Shown here piece after piece: positions 25,456 through 34,526 of a stretch of 64,000 nt of DNA. The stretch covers positions 1-64,000 of the forward strand of contig JAGORO010000004.1 in assembly GCA_018062785.1 (NCBI GenBank), given 5' to 3'. Each line of letters starts with the position of its first letter. Positions within the stretch are counted from its first letter, which is position 1. The DNA is from Candidatus Saccharimonadota bacterium (lineage in GTDB: Bacteria > Patescibacteriota > Saccharimonadia > Saccharimonadales > UBA4665). The position numbers were made by a program, and so were the translations under genes. The notes under the pieces were generated by a model, which made no database searches, was not told the origin of the DNA, and worked only from the letters and a program-made list of their open reading frames with translations.

Positions 25456-25976
25456 TGTTTAGGTTCATATTTTACAGGATCTCTAAGCCATAACTGGACG
25501 GTAAACTCAAATTCAACGCCTGCACTGAATACATCTTCACTCAATTCCTCATTACATTCACTTTCATCCCAAAACTGACCATGATAGCCAAAATCCAACA
25601 AATGCGTTTTGCCATTTAGAACAATATGCCCGTACCCATCTCCTTGCTCACCACCATCTTCGATTAGTAGTACGCGAAATGCTTCTGCAACAATAAATTT
25701 ACCTATGCTGTTTGTTTGATGTTGTTCATAAAATTCTGCTGGTATTTCATCCCTGCCGCACGAACCGTCTGAGGCTGAGAATGCCCGAACACTCTTTCCC
25801 CATTCGTTAGGCGCAACACCTAAAAGTTCAGCGATAGCGTTAATGCGATTCTCGAGTTCAGTCGCATGTTCTTGCGGTTGGAACGCTGAATCTACGCTCC
25901 CAACCCAACATTCTCCGTCCTCTGGCCGCCAGTTTCGCAATACTCGTCTCTGGGATTGGCTCAAAACTTCACTCAT
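25452..25976 (-). CDS. hypothetical protein, 174 aa
   Basis: A soluble acidic protein of no recognised family. It has tryptophan- and cysteine-bearing N-terminal residues (RNWRPEDGECWVGSVD), a central SASDGSCGRDEIPAEFYEQH segment, and a beta-rich end with HIVLNGKTHLLDFGYHGQFW. It converges with the reductase gene, overlapping by 4 nt. TATGCT ends 6 nt before the ATG, with an extended TG and no Shine-Dalgarno, so it is probably leaderless. It might be a cargo-type or immunity-like protein, but nothing proves that. Confidence 0.7.
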   Translation of the reverse strand: MSEVLSQSQRRVLRNWRPEDGECWVGSVDSAFQPQEHATELENRINAIAELLGVAPNEWGKSVRAFSASDGSCGRDEIPAEFYEQHQTNSIGKFIVAEAFRVLLIEDGGEQGDGYGHIVLNGKTHLLDFGYHGQFWDESECNEELSEDVFSAGVEFEFTVQLWLRDPVKYEPKH

Positions 25977-25982
25977 ACAAAG

Positions 25983-25988
25983 AGCATA
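25983..25988 (-). promoter_or_regulatory. extended -10 box of the 174-aa gene
   Basis: TATGCT on the minus strand, preceded by TG one base upstream, and followed by 6 nt and the ATG at 25976. The spacing is leaderless. Confidence 0.55.
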
Positions 25989-26033
25989 CCACTTCTATTA
26001 CTCCATGTTCTAGGTTGCAAACCTACCACTGTT

Positions 26034-26138
26034 GCGGCGCTTGGCGGCCGCACGAGTGCGCAAGCGCGAGCATGCGGTAGCGTGGTGGAAGAGGCAATTC
26101 CGAATTTAGTTCGGAATGCCAGAGAGGGGCGAGCCCCT
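26034..26138 (-). repeat. three-hairpin intergenic element, copy 1
   Basis: Downstream of trxB on the same strand. Hairpin A is AGGGGC-TC-GCCCCT (26125-26138), hairpin B pairs GGCATTCCGAA with TTCGGAATTGCC around a 5-nt loop (26093-26120), and after 41 GC-rich nt hairpin C pairs GCGGC with GCCGC (26034-26051). Hairpins A and B are 4 nt apart. The same order and spacing occur at 43240-43333. It could act as a terminator or RNA-stability element, or be a small mobile palindromic repeat. Confidence 0.7.
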
Positions 26139-26148
26139 TATTTACCTA

Positions 26149-27081
26149 TTACCCTTCGAGGTATTCGCGGATTTTTAGGGCGGCGGTGGCACCTTCACCG
26201 GTTGCCGAAGCAATTTGCATGGTGGCACCCGAGCGAATGTCGCCAGCCACAAAAACGCCTGGCATGGATGTTTGGAGATTTTTGTCCGACTTAATGAGTC
26301 CAACTTCATCGAGTTCAACTGCGCCATTTAGAAATGCGCTATTGGGGCTTAGCCCTACAAACACAAACACACCATCTGTCTCGAATTCTACTTTTTGGCC
26401 TTCGTGAGTGCCGATGACCTTTTTTACCATGCCGTCTTGGCCGACGATTTCGTCGGTCGTGGTAGCTAAGTGTACAGTGATCTTATCGGCATATTTTTCA
26501 GCCAACTCCTTTTGGAGTATTTCGCTAGCGCGCAGTTTGGAGCGAACAAGTAAGTCAATATGCGAGGTAAACCGTGTCAAGAACATTGCCTCTTGTACAG
26601 CCGAGTTTCCACCGCCGACTACCACCAGTCGCTTGTCGCGGTAAAACGCACCGTCGCACGTGGCACAGTAGTGAACGCCTCGAGCATAGTATTCTTCTTC
26701 GCCCGGAATGCCGAGCTTCTTGTACTCGCTACCGGTGGCAATCAACACTGCTCGAGCATATATATCACCGCTTGTCGTCTCCATTCGCTTCCATTCGCCT
26801 TCGTCATGCAAAGCCGTCACTTCCGCTGGCTCAATGACTGCACCAAACCGCTCGGCTTGCGCCTGAAGGTTCTGTGCAAGCGTTAAACCCTCGATACCCT
26901 CTGGAAAACCAGGATAATTATCGACCATGTCGGTAATGGCTGCCAAGCCCCCGGGTATAGCCTTTTCGAGTAGCAATGTCTCGACATCTTCACGGGTAGT
27001 ATAGATAGCAGCACTCAGAGCCGCTGGACCAGCGCCAATTATGACTACTTGGTGTTGGTTCTTTGCTGTCTGATCGCTCAT
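26149..27081 (-). CDS. trxB: thioredoxin reductase
   Basis: A 310-aa low-molecular-weight thioredoxin reductase that passes electrons from NADPH to a thioredoxin-like partner. The FAD motif is VVIIGAGPAALSAAIYTTRE, the redox-active pair C139/C142 lies in HYCATCDGAFYRDK, the NADPH motif is VVGGGNSAVQEAMFL and the C-terminal FAD site is GVFVAGDIRSGATMQIA. The ATG at 27081 has GGAG upstream; the longer frame to 27276 lies within the FemX gene. It follows the FemX-like gene by 1 nt. The glutaredoxin-like protein nearby is a possible substrate. Confidence 0.96.
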   Translation of the reverse strand: MSDQTAKNQHQVVIIGAGPAALSAAIYTTREDVETLLLEKAIPGGLAAITDMVDNYPGFPEGIEGLTLAQNLQAQAERFGAVIEPAEVTALHDEGEWKRMETTSGDIYARAVLIATGSEYKKLGIPGEEEYYARGVHYCATCDGAFYRDKRLVVVGGGNSAVQEAMFLTRFTSHIDLLVRSKLRASEILQKELAEKYADKITVHLATTTDEIVGQDGMVKKVIGTHEGQKVEFETDGVFVFVGLSPNSAFLNGAVELDEVGLIKSDKNLQTSMPGVFVAGDIRSGATMQIASATGEGATAALKIREYLEG

Positions 27082-27082
27082 G

Positions 27083-28045
27083 CTATTTTCTCCTGTTTCT
27101 TCTAATGTTATTAAGTGTCTGGTATGCTTTGTAGCCATAGTACTTGCCCGGCCTGAGAGGTATATCCCAGGTGCCGACGTACTCACGCCGCTCACCCCCA
27201 AACCGTTGTTTAAACTTAGTAAACCCTGCCCACGCGTGCCGTGGGTCTTCCTCGGGGCTCTTTGGAGCAATCCCAAAAAGATCGAACTCTTTTTTGCCAG
27301 ACTTCATGGCATCGATAATCATATAGGTGACCAACGCCGTACCGGCAGAAAGCTTGCGAAAGTCATCATCGGCGGCAGCGTGTGCGTAGTACCGAGTTGT
27401 TTCGTCGTCGTAGACAATGCTCGCCGCAATTGGCCTACCCTCGTACTCGGCATAAAACAGTTTAGCGGCCCCAGTACGAAATAACGAGGCTGCCTGTTTC
27501 TTAAAATACTCATCGCTGTGCGGTCGCAATCCCGTGCGGCCTGCCACCTTGTGTATAAACCGCAAAAAGATCGCTACGTCGGCCGAGTCGCTCGACTCAC
27601 GCATAGCAAGACCCTTCTTGGCATACGCCCGATACAGGTTGCGATTATTAGACTGCATGCCGGCCAGTATTTCGTCTTCTGTCTTGTTCGCAAGGGTGAT
27701 TATTTGGGTTTGCGCAGGCTGTAATTGATTGTACAAAACCTCTTTGCACCCCATTTTTTGCACGGCCTTTTTAGTGACACTGCCTGTTGGCTCGATGCGC
27801 AAAAATGTTGCGCCCTGCTCGCGGCCTAAGTCTTTGAGCGATAGGATTGCCTCCTCAAAGGCGTCGTCATTCGTACACACTGGACCGTACGGACAGTATA
27901 ACCGTGTGTTTCCGCGACCCGTCTCAAGTACGGCCATGTAGCTCCAACCGCGCCCCGCCTTCGCGAAGACCTTATGCCCGAGCGCACGCTGAAAACCAGC
28001 CCAAGCTTCGCTCTGCAAAAAATGCACCTTACTCATATTGCCCAT
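27083..28045 (-). CDS. FemABX-type aminoacyl-tRNA-dependent ligase
   Basis: A 320-aa protein of the FemAB/GNAT-fold family, which adds amino acids from aminoacyl-tRNA to peptidoglycan precursors on the inner face of the membrane. Supporting stretches are FLQSEAWAGFQRALGHKVF, the YCPYGPVC segment, LAGMQSNNRNLYRAYAKKGL and the C-terminal EFDLFGIAPKSPEEDPRHAW followed by GFTKFKQRFGG. It may make the interpeptide bridge of the wall. TATACT lies 11 nt before the ATG at 28045. It is transcribed with trxB, an odd partner. Confidence 0.9.
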   Translation of the reverse strand: MGNMSKVHFLQSEAWAGFQRALGHKVFAKAGRGWSYMAVLETGRGNTRLYCPYGPVCTNDDAFEEAILSLKDLGREQGATFLRIEPTGSVTKKAVQKMGCKEVLYNQLQPAQTQIITLANKTEDEILAGMQSNNRNLYRAYAKKGLAMRESSDSADVAIFLRFIHKVAGRTGLRPHSDEYFKKQAASLFRTGAAKLFYAEYEGRPIAASIVYDDETTRYYAHAAADDDFRKLSAGTALVTYMIIDAMKSGKKEFDLFGIAPKSPEEDPRHAWAGFTKFKQRFGGERREYVGTWDIPLRPGKYYGYKAYQTLNNIRRNRRK

Positions 28046-28203
28046 TTCTATGTATTAGTATACCGCACTGGTGTGCTGCCTTCCGTATTTTACCGTATTC
28101 ATCGAATACACCAGCATATGTTCGTAGCCAAATGAAAACCTCGCCCATCTTGCCTCTTGCGGTGACTAGGACGAGGTTTACTATGTAGCCTACCTCATGT
28201 GTA

Positions 28204-28452
28204 TTAGGCAATTGCAGGCGCAAGCTTAGCGAGGTTGTAGCCAACGACTACTTCGCGGCTGTCATCTTGCTTTGTGACAACGGTCACTGGTACGGTCAGC
28301 GCACCAGAAATCGCCAAGGCCTCTTGCTGACGGTGCGGCTGCTCGTCGAGGTTAACCTCTTCGTACTGCACACCTTTGGCCGCTAGGTACTTCTTGACCA
28401 TCGGACAGTACGCACACGTTTTGGTAGTAAAAACAGTTATATTTTTGACCAT
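28204..28452 (-). CDS. glutaredoxin-like thioredoxin-fold protein
   Basis: An 82-aa protein with a CxxC redox site, C13-A-Y-C16 in KTCAYCPMVKKYL, the cis-proline segment LTVPVTVV and the GYNLAKLAP end, which fits the glutaredoxin/NrdH fold. Size and motif suggest a thiol-disulfide carrier. With no glutathione genes seen, reduction by TrxB nearby is plausible. The ATG at 28452 has GGAGGGGG just upstream; the in-frame GTG at 28470 would place that site inside the gene. A strong consensus promoter lies further upstream. Confidence 0.88.
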   Translation of the reverse strand: MVKNITVFTTKTCAYCPMVKKYLAAKGVQYEEVNLDEQPHRQQEALAISGALTVPVTVVTKQDDSREVVVGYNLAKLAPAIA

Positions 28453-28537
28453 GAATCGCCCCCTCCACACTTTGGGTTTTTTGGTTATTTTATATGTTCA
28501 GCTTTGTTTTGAGAGAATTACTAAAACTGTATGTATC

Positions 28538-28566
28538 AGTATATATAGTGCTTATGAATCCGTCAA
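28538..28566 (-). promoter_or_regulatory. full -35/-10 promoter of the glutaredoxin-like gene
   Basis: On the minus strand TTGACG (28561-28566) is separated by exactly 17 nt from TATACT (28538-28543). The leader to the ATG is about 80 nt and carries a good Shine-Dalgarno, in contrast to the leaderless genes around it. Confidence 0.65.
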
Positions 28567-28608
28567 GACACCACATATTGTGTTTTTGAGTACAATTTGG
28601 CCCGCAGT

Positions 28609-28971
28609 CTAGTCTATCGACATAAGTTCGATATCAAAAACTAGGTCGGCATCGGCGGGAATACCGCTGCCGTATGGCGGCCGGGATCCATACGCCTTTG
28701 CAGCTGGGATGACAAGTCGACGTTTGCCGCCAACTTTCATGCCGGGTACGCCTTCTGTCCAGCCAGCAATTACGCCACTGAGCGGAAAACTGATGGGTTT
28801 ACCAAAGTCTTTAGAACTCTGGAATACCTCCCCAGTCTTGGCCACCGCGCCAGTGTAGTGGCAGGTCACCGTTGCGTTGGGCTGTACCTCATCCCCATCG
28901 CCGGTAATGAGATCGATTTTTTGAAGCTCCGAAACGTTGTCGATTGGGTCAAAATTATCTAGCATAGACAT
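28609..28971 (-). CDS. FKBP-type peptidyl-prolyl isomerase, cytoplasmic
   Basis: A 120-aa single-domain FKBP, which catalyses proline cis-trans isomerisation. The fold marks are CHYTGAVAKTGEVFQSSKDF, GVIAGWTEGVPGMKVGGKRR and LVIPAAKAYGSR, ending DADLVFDIELMSID. There is no signal peptide. AAAGGT precedes the ATG at 28971. It lies downstream of the membrane-anchored FKBP with a short gap, so one transcript probably makes both an inside and an outside isomerase. Confidence 0.94.
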   Translation of the reverse strand: MSMLDNFDPIDNVSELQKIDLITGDGDEVQPNATVTCHYTGAVAKTGEVFQSSKDFGKPISFPLSGVIAGWTEGVPGMKVGGKRRLVIPAAKAYGSRPPYGSGIPADADLVFDIELMSID

Positions 28972-28992
28972 ACTACCTTTCTACGAGGTTGC

Positions 28993-29565
28993 TTATTTTT
29001 TGATACGGAGCAGTTCGACGGTAAATACGAGGTCGGCATTAGCTGGAATCGTACCCGCAGATTGCGCACCATAGCCCATTTCTGCTGGGATGATGAGCCG
29101 TCGTGTACCGCCTTCCTTGATACCAACAAGCCCTTGGTCCCAACCCTTTATGACTGCGCCTGCACCGAGCGTAAAGGCAAATGCCTGTGGCTTGGTGTAG
29201 TTTTGGTCAAACATAGTCCCATCTTGGGCGAGCGTACCATAGTACTTCATAACGAGGCAGTCGCCAGCCTTAGCCGTCGCACCGGTACCAACCTTGGTGT
29301 CTTCAGTTTTGAGGGCCGTTACATCCCCTTCAGCCTTGAATACTTCTGGAGCCGGCAGGTTGATTTCGGTTTGGTTTGCCTCACACGCCACTTGTGATTG
29401 CTGGTTTTGAGACCCTTGCTTAGTGTTCTGAGACGTTAGATCAGTCTTGTCCTTTGGTTTAAGCATGTCCACCACCACAAACACCGTTAGTGCAGAAGCG
29501 CTTAAAAGAAATACAATCGCGCCCGTACCAGCTATGATACGATCGCGCAGTCTAATAGATGCCAT
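28993..29565 (-). CDS. FKBP-type peptidyl-prolyl isomerase, membrane-anchored
   Basis: A 190-aa protein with a basic N-terminus, one membrane helix (about residues 13-33), a polar Q/S/T linker and a C-terminal FKBP domain (YYGTLAQDGTMFDQN, VIKGWDQGLVGIKEGGTRRL, IPAEMGYGAQSAG). The isomerase domain should face outside and help fold exported proteins. GAGGGT precedes the ATG. It heads the two-FKBP unit. Confidence 0.93.
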   Translation of the reverse strand: MASIRLRDRIIAGTGAIVFLLSASALTVFVVVDMLKPKDKTDLTSQNTKQGSQNQQSQVACEANQTEINLPAPEVFKAEGDVTALKTEDTKVGTGATAKAGDCLVMKYYGTLAQDGTMFDQNYTKPQAFAFTLGAGAVIKGWDQGLVGIKEGGTRRLIIPAEMGYGAQSAGTIPANADLVFTVELLRIKK

Positions 29566-29617
29566 ACATTATTACCCTCACTTAGTTTTACCGTACTAGT
29601 GTGCCACGTCGAGCGAT

Positions 29618-30064
29618 TTATTTCCAGTTAAGTTGCTGGACCTCCTCTGGGAATCCATTGGCGCAAGCCGCAAGAATCGCTTCCTTAAGCGAAGAAGACA
29701 CAAAGAATGACCGTTCCAACTCATCGAGCGGTAGCCACATCGGCGTATAGGTGTTTTGGCCCATGGCAGATATTTTTGACTCCTCGGCGTCTGGACTTAG
29801 TGCGGGCTCACCCCCCAAGTACTCGCACCAAAAAACATGCTGCATACCGTACATATCGCCTGCATCTTCTACGAAAACCTTGCGATATTGGCCAATAGAT
29901 ATTCCCGTTTCTTCACGTACCTCTCGGACTAGGGCCTGTTCGATCGTTTCGCCAGCATCCACCCCGCCACCGATGAGAGTGTAGTACTCTTTGCCAAATT
30001 TGTTGCGCTTCATGACAAGCAGATTGTTGTCTTTAAAAATGATTGCTCGTACCGCATCTCGCAT
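29618..30064 (-). CDS. Nudix hydrolase
   Basis: A 148-aa Nudix protein with box GGGVDAGETIEQALVREVRE (about residues 33-52) continuing ETGISI, an intact catalytic helix. AAAGGGG precedes the ATG. It begins 5 nt after the ABC exporter stop, so the two form a unit. Substrate is not readable; the KRNKFGKEYYTLIGGG lead-in resembles general nucleotide-sanitising Nudix enzymes. Confidence 0.86.
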   Translation of the reverse strand: MRDAVRAIIFKDNNLLVMKRNKFGKEYYTLIGGGVDAGETIEQALVREVREETGISIGQYRKVFVEDAGDMYGMQHVFWCEYLGGEPALSPDAEESKISAMGQNTYTPMWLPLDELERSFFVSSSLKEAILAACANGFPEEVQQLNWK

Positions 30065-30069
30065 ATGTA

Positions 30070-31848
30070 TTACCCCTTTAACTCGTACTTGGTTAATTGT
30101 TTTTTGCGCTGCGCACTGCTTCCGGTTTGCAGCGCCAGAAGCTGTGCATAAATACCACCCGATGCAGCCAGCTGCGCCGGTGGGCCGACCTCGTCAACCC
30201 GTCCACCCTTAAGCGTAATGATACTGTCGACCGATTCGATGGTGCTTAGACGATGCGCGATCACCAAAGTAGTTCGCCCTCTCATCAGTTTTTGTAGCGC
30301 CTCATGAACGAGCCTTTCGCTACGCGTGTCAAGACTACTCGTCGCCTCATCAAGAATGAGTATTGGAGCATCCTTGAGGAGCGCGCGTGCAATCGCGACT
30401 CGTTGCTTTTGGCCGCCACTTAGCTTCAGGCCTCTTTCGCCAACTTTTGTCTGGTAGCCATCGGGTAGTTTTGCGATGAACTCTTCGGCATTGGCAGCAC
30501 GCGCGGCTCTTTCGATATCCTTTTTTGAAGCGGATGGGCGACCGTAGGCGATGTTTTCGTACACCGACCCGCTAAAGAGTGCTGCGTCCTGGAACACAAC
30601 CCCGATGTGCTCCAGCAGATTAGCTGCCTGTACTTCCCCGATGTCTTGCTGGCCAATAGTGATCGACCCAGAGGTTGGCTGATACAGACCTAAGAGTAAG
30701 TTAGTGATGGTCGTTTTGCCCTCACCGCTCTCCCCTACCAGAGCGCTAGAGGTGTTTGGCTTAAGTGTAAAAGATACTCCCTTAAGAACTTGCTTTTTAG
30801 CCTCGTAGCCAAACGTAACATCGGTGAACTTCACCTCATTTTGTAATGGCGATAGTATGTTCGGCGCATCCACTCGACGCTCGATCGGTACGTCCATTGC
30901 CTCGAAGTATTCTTTTGAGTTGGCGATTGCCCGCTGCGACTGGTCGACAAGGAAGCTAATTGAGAAGATTGGTATGCGAATGCTAGCCGCGTACTGTATA
31001 AGCAGTACCATAGTACCTATGCTGTAGTTGCCTTTTACCGTCTGAACAAACACCCATGCGTATACTAAAAAGAAAATCACGTTAAGAACTGTTCGACGGA
31101 TAATATCCTGCTTGTGCCAAAGGCGACTCTGGGGGTACGTATTCTCGATCGCCTTCGAGTAGCGACTGCCAAAGAGGTTGAGCTCTCGGGCTTGGCCGCC
31201 AAAACTTTTTACAACCTTGACTTGCCCGATCACCTCAGCGAATCGACCCGTAGCTTCATCGTACTGCTCATTAATTTTAGTCTGGTATTTTTGCCACGTA
31301 ACACTCGTTCTGGTCGTCAGCCAGATGAATATTGGGTACAGTGATAGCAGCAAAAATCCTACCTGCCAAGAGTAGAAAAATACAATTGCCAGCGACAGTA
31401 CGGTGCTAAAAATGAACTGCAAAAAGTTATTGCTGAACATATGCGTAAAATTCACAATCTGGTCGATGCTGCGATTGAGTCGGTTGATAATCTTGCCCGA
31501 TGTCTCAGTATCGAAGTATGACTGTGGCAGCTGCAGTAAATGCGCAAAGTACTTTTCGCTTAGATGCTTGCGCATTTTATTTTGCAAAATATCGCCGTAG
31601 TAGCCGCCAACATTGCTGAATATCGTACCTAGCCAGTCGGATATAAATATCAGGACCACACAAATAATGGCGACCTTCATGCTGTTGTGCCCACTACCCG
31701 CAAGCTTGGTCACCTCGTCGATAACACGCTTTATGAGCAGTGGCTGGATTTGGGCCGAGAAGGCCAAAAGAATCGAAAAAACACTGATCACACCATACAG
31801 AGGCCATAGTTGTCGTGTGAACGATATTATCCGCCATAAACTTTTCAT
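30070..31848 (-). CDS. ABC exporter, fused permease and ATPase
   Basis: A 592-aa half-transporter of the MsbA/LmrA type, probably working as a homodimer. The first about 320 residues contain six membrane helices; the ATPase domain follows with Walker A GESGEGKTT, signature LSGGQKQRVAIARALL, Walker B ILILDEATSSLDTRSE and the H-loop IAHRLST. The Walker A has Glu where most have Gly or Ser, a mild variant. Cargo (lipid, peptide or drug) cannot be inferred. TATGAT lies 6 nt before the ATG. Confidence 0.93.
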   Translation of the reverse strand: MKSLWRIISFTRQLWPLYGVISVFSILLAFSAQIQPLLIKRVIDEVTKLAGSGHNSMKVAIICVVLIFISDWLGTIFSNVGGYYGDILQNKMRKHLSEKYFAHLLQLPQSYFDTETSGKIINRLNRSIDQIVNFTHMFSNNFLQFIFSTVLSLAIVFFYSWQVGFLLLSLYPIFIWLTTRTSVTWQKYQTKINEQYDEATGRFAEVIGQVKVVKSFGGQARELNLFGSRYSKAIENTYPQSRLWHKQDIIRRTVLNVIFFLVYAWVFVQTVKGNYSIGTMVLLIQYAASIRIPIFSISFLVDQSQRAIANSKEYFEAMDVPIERRVDAPNILSPLQNEVKFTDVTFGYEAKKQVLKGVSFTLKPNTSSALVGESGEGKTTITNLLLGLYQPTSGSITIGQQDIGEVQAANLLEHIGVVFQDAALFSGSVYENIAYGRPSASKKDIERAARAANAEEFIAKLPDGYQTKVGERGLKLSGGQKQRVAIARALLKDAPILILDEATSSLDTRSERLVHEALQKLMRGRTTLVIAHRLSTIESVDSIITLKGGRVDEVGPPAQLAASGGIYAQLLALQTGSSAQRKKQLTKYELKG

Positions 31849-31854
31849 AGTTGT

Positions 31855-31860
31855 ATCATA
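31855..31860 (-). promoter_or_regulatory. -10 box for leaderless ABC exporter mRNA
   Basis: TATGAT on the minus strand, followed by 6 nt and the ATG at 31848, with no Shine-Dalgarno. Confidence 0.55.
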
Positions 31861-31930
31861 CCGGTTTTTGCCCCAGATGTGCAGTGCCTATACACTAAAG
31901 ACCGAGCAGTAGGCAGGCCTTGACACGATA

Positions 31931-34483
31931 TTACGCCCGTTCGGCCGAGAATTTGACTGCAGCCGCATCAGCAACCGCGTCGAGCAGTGGAGTAACTTCG
32001 GAGTCTTTAAGTGTTTTTTGCGTATCAGTGATCTTCACGCGAAGTGTGATAGTTTTATGGTCCGAATCTTCCGGCCAGTACACGCCACGCCCGCTCAGCT
32101 CAACCCGAAGATTGTCGTGACCCGATTCATCCAGCGCTTGGCTGGCCACTTGGTACACGTCTTGGTACTGTACCGAGGTTTGAACTTTGAGTGAAATATC
32201 TTGGCTTATGGATGGGTAGCGACTAAGTGGGTGGTACGGCTTCTCGGCTTGTTCGGATGCACGCACTAATCCATCGAGGTCGAGAGTCATGGCAGCGGAG
32301 TAATCGGGCAGCTTGAAGCCCTTACGAACCATCTGTCGTAACTCGCCTATCATGCCAATAAATACACCTGAAGGCGTTTCGATCAGCGCACTTCGTTGCT
32401 GGTTAAATGGCGCTGTTACAGGGAAGTCGAGCGGCTCTTCCAAGGGCTTATAGACAAGTTCTATGCCCAGTGAACTACAAAGCGAATCGACGAGTGCGCG
32501 AATATGGTAGTACGCTGCCCCGTCTCGTGGGTTCTTACTTGCATACACGGCATCTACAAATTCAAGCTCTTTTGGCAACCCATTATCGTCGTTGGCATGG
32601 TAGCGTTGGTTATGCCCCTTGCCAATCTCGAACAGCACAAATTCATCGTATCCGGCCTTGATGTTGGCATGCACTTTATCGAGTAAACTTGGAAGTACGC
32701 TGAGCCTGAAGTACTGCAGTTCTGGACTAAGCGCGTTACTAAGGCGAAAGGCTTGAGTTGCATCTTGTCCAGCTCTTTGGAAGGTTTTTTCGTGGACAAA
32801 ACTATACGTAAGCAGCTCGTTCGCACCAGCACGACTTAGAGCTTCGCGGACCCGTTGTTTAATAGCTAGTTTTTGATTCTTAACCACAGGGCGTACGGTC
32901 CGTACTGGCAGTGCTTGAGGTAAGACATCATAGCCGCGCAGACGTCCAAGCTCCTCAATCACATCTTCGTCGATGGCAATGTCCGTCCGCCAAAATGGCA
33001 TATTGACGTGCAAATCATCCCGATTATCTTCTGGGTCTTCTGGACTCCAGCCACAATCTTCACACAGTGGAAATTCAACATTGCCGAGCAAGCTTACCAT
33101 ATCTGTTTTAGGCATGTCATAGCCAAGCATTGTACGAATCTTTTGAAGATTGACACTGAGCGGTAGCGCCACTTCGTCTGACTCGATCTGTCCGGCGATC
33201 TTCTCGCTCGTCAGATCGTACACATCACTTGCCTGCTCGCCTCCAGCAAATTCTGTCAACATTCTCATGAGCTCACGCAGCACACGAGGATTCTGGAGCG
33301 GTGACTGCCCTTTATTAAAGCGGGCTAATGCGTCGGTGAACAAACCGTGGCGCATCGAACTACGACGGACGGCATACATATCAAAAGAGGCACATTCGAG
33401 TACAATCGTTTTCGTTGACTGACTGACTTCGCTGGTATTACCGCCCATGACACCAGCGAGCCCCACTGGACCTTCGGCGTCCGCAATAACAATATCGTCC
33501 GCTGTGAATGTATACGTCTTGCCGTTGAGCAGCCTTACCGACTCGCCATCATTTGCCATTCTAACACCAAGTTTTCCACCACGCAGCTTGTCATAGTCGT
33601 AGGCGTGGGTTGGCTGGGCAGTCAGGAGCATGATGAAGTTCGTAGTATCGACGATGTTATTGATAGGCTTGCCGCCCATAGCTACGAGCGCGCACTGCAA
33701 CCAAAGGGGACTTGGCTTTACTTCTACATTGCGCATCACAACTGCCATAAAACGCGGTGCCAGATTTGGACAATCATTAAAAACCTCAATTTTCATGTCA
33801 TTTCTGGACTCGAACACCGCCCTCTGCAAGTACCACTCAGGACTTTCGAATTTTTGACCCATGATGCCGGCTAACTCACGCGCGATACCGAGCTGGCCAA
33901 AACAATCTGGTCGGTGAGTGAGCATTTTGTTTTCTATATCAATGATCGTATCATCTAGGCCAAATACCTTGGCAAACCTAGCTCCGGGTGTGATTTTCTC
34001 GTCCGATGGGAGGTACTCGTCCGGACTAATCTCGACAATTCCATCGTGATCATTTCCTAGGGCTAGTTCGTCTGCAGCCGCAAGCATGCCTTGGCTCAAA
34101 ACACCACGTAGCTCGCGTGCACTGAGCACAAAAGGCTCGCTGTCGTCGAAACTTGCTGGTACGGTTGAGCCCGGTGGCAACCAAGCGGCGTACATACCCT
34201 CGCTCACATTTGGTGCACCACACACCACCTGCACGAGACCATCATCGTTGCGTTCGACCTCAGGCCATGCTCCACTATCATCGACTAGACAAATATTGAG
34301 CCTATCAGCATCCGGATGCTTGCTGACTTTAACTACCTTAACAATTACTACGTCTCGGTACTTTTTGGCAAGATCGATCACTGCTTCGACCTGTCCAAGC
34401 TGAGCGTTGATTTTCTGCAGCAACTCATCGGTCGAACCGTCGAGACGCATTAGCTTATTAACTTGGTTTACGCTAACTTTCAT
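31931..34483 (-). CDS. pheT: phenylalanine--tRNA ligase beta subunit
   Basis: An 850-aa PheT with all usual parts: an N-terminal tRNA-binding OB domain (about residues 40-150, with KVSKHPDADRLNICLVDD), the B3/B4 editing region, the B5 domain, the catalytic-like core containing RTDIAIDEDVIEELGRLRGY, and a C-terminal ferredoxin-like anticodon-binding domain (YPSISQDISLKV to the end). It forms the alpha2beta2 enzyme with PheS, encoded 43 nt upstream. GGAG lies about 11 nt before the ATG. Confidence 0.97.
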   Translation of the reverse strand: MKVSVNQVNKLMRLDGSTDELLQKINAQLGQVEAVIDLAKKYRDVVIVKVVKVSKHPDADRLNICLVDDSGAWPEVERNDDGLVQVVCGAPNVSEGMYAAWLPPGSTVPASFDDSEPFVLSARELRGVLSQGMLAAADELALGNDHDGIVEISPDEYLPSDEKITPGARFAKVFGLDDTIIDIENKMLTHRPDCFGQLGIARELAGIMGQKFESPEWYLQRAVFESRNDMKIEVFNDCPNLAPRFMAVVMRNVEVKPSPLWLQCALVAMGGKPINNIVDTTNFIMLLTAQPTHAYDYDKLRGGKLGVRMANDGESVRLLNGKTYTFTADDIVIADAEGPVGLAGVMGGNTSEVSQSTKTIVLECASFDMYAVRRSSMRHGLFTDALARFNKGQSPLQNPRVLRELMRMLTEFAGGEQASDVYDLTSEKIAGQIESDEVALPLSVNLQKIRTMLGYDMPKTDMVSLLGNVEFPLCEDCGWSPEDPEDNRDDLHVNMPFWRTDIAIDEDVIEELGRLRGYDVLPQALPVRTVRPVVKNQKLAIKQRVREALSRAGANELLTYSFVHEKTFQRAGQDATQAFRLSNALSPELQYFRLSVLPSLLDKVHANIKAGYDEFVLFEIGKGHNQRYHANDDNGLPKELEFVDAVYASKNPRDGAAYYHIRALVDSLCSSLGIELVYKPLEEPLDFPVTAPFNQQRSALIETPSGVFIGMIGELRQMVRKGFKLPDYSAAMTLDLDGLVRASEQAEKPYHPLSRYPSISQDISLKVQTSVQYQDVYQVASQALDESGHDNLRVELSGRGVYWPEDSDHKTITLRVKITDTQKTLKDSEVTPLLDAVADAAAVKFSAERA

Positions 34484-34526
34484 CTTTTATTGCTCCGATT
34501 TTGTAGGCTGTCGTGTATACGTGTCA

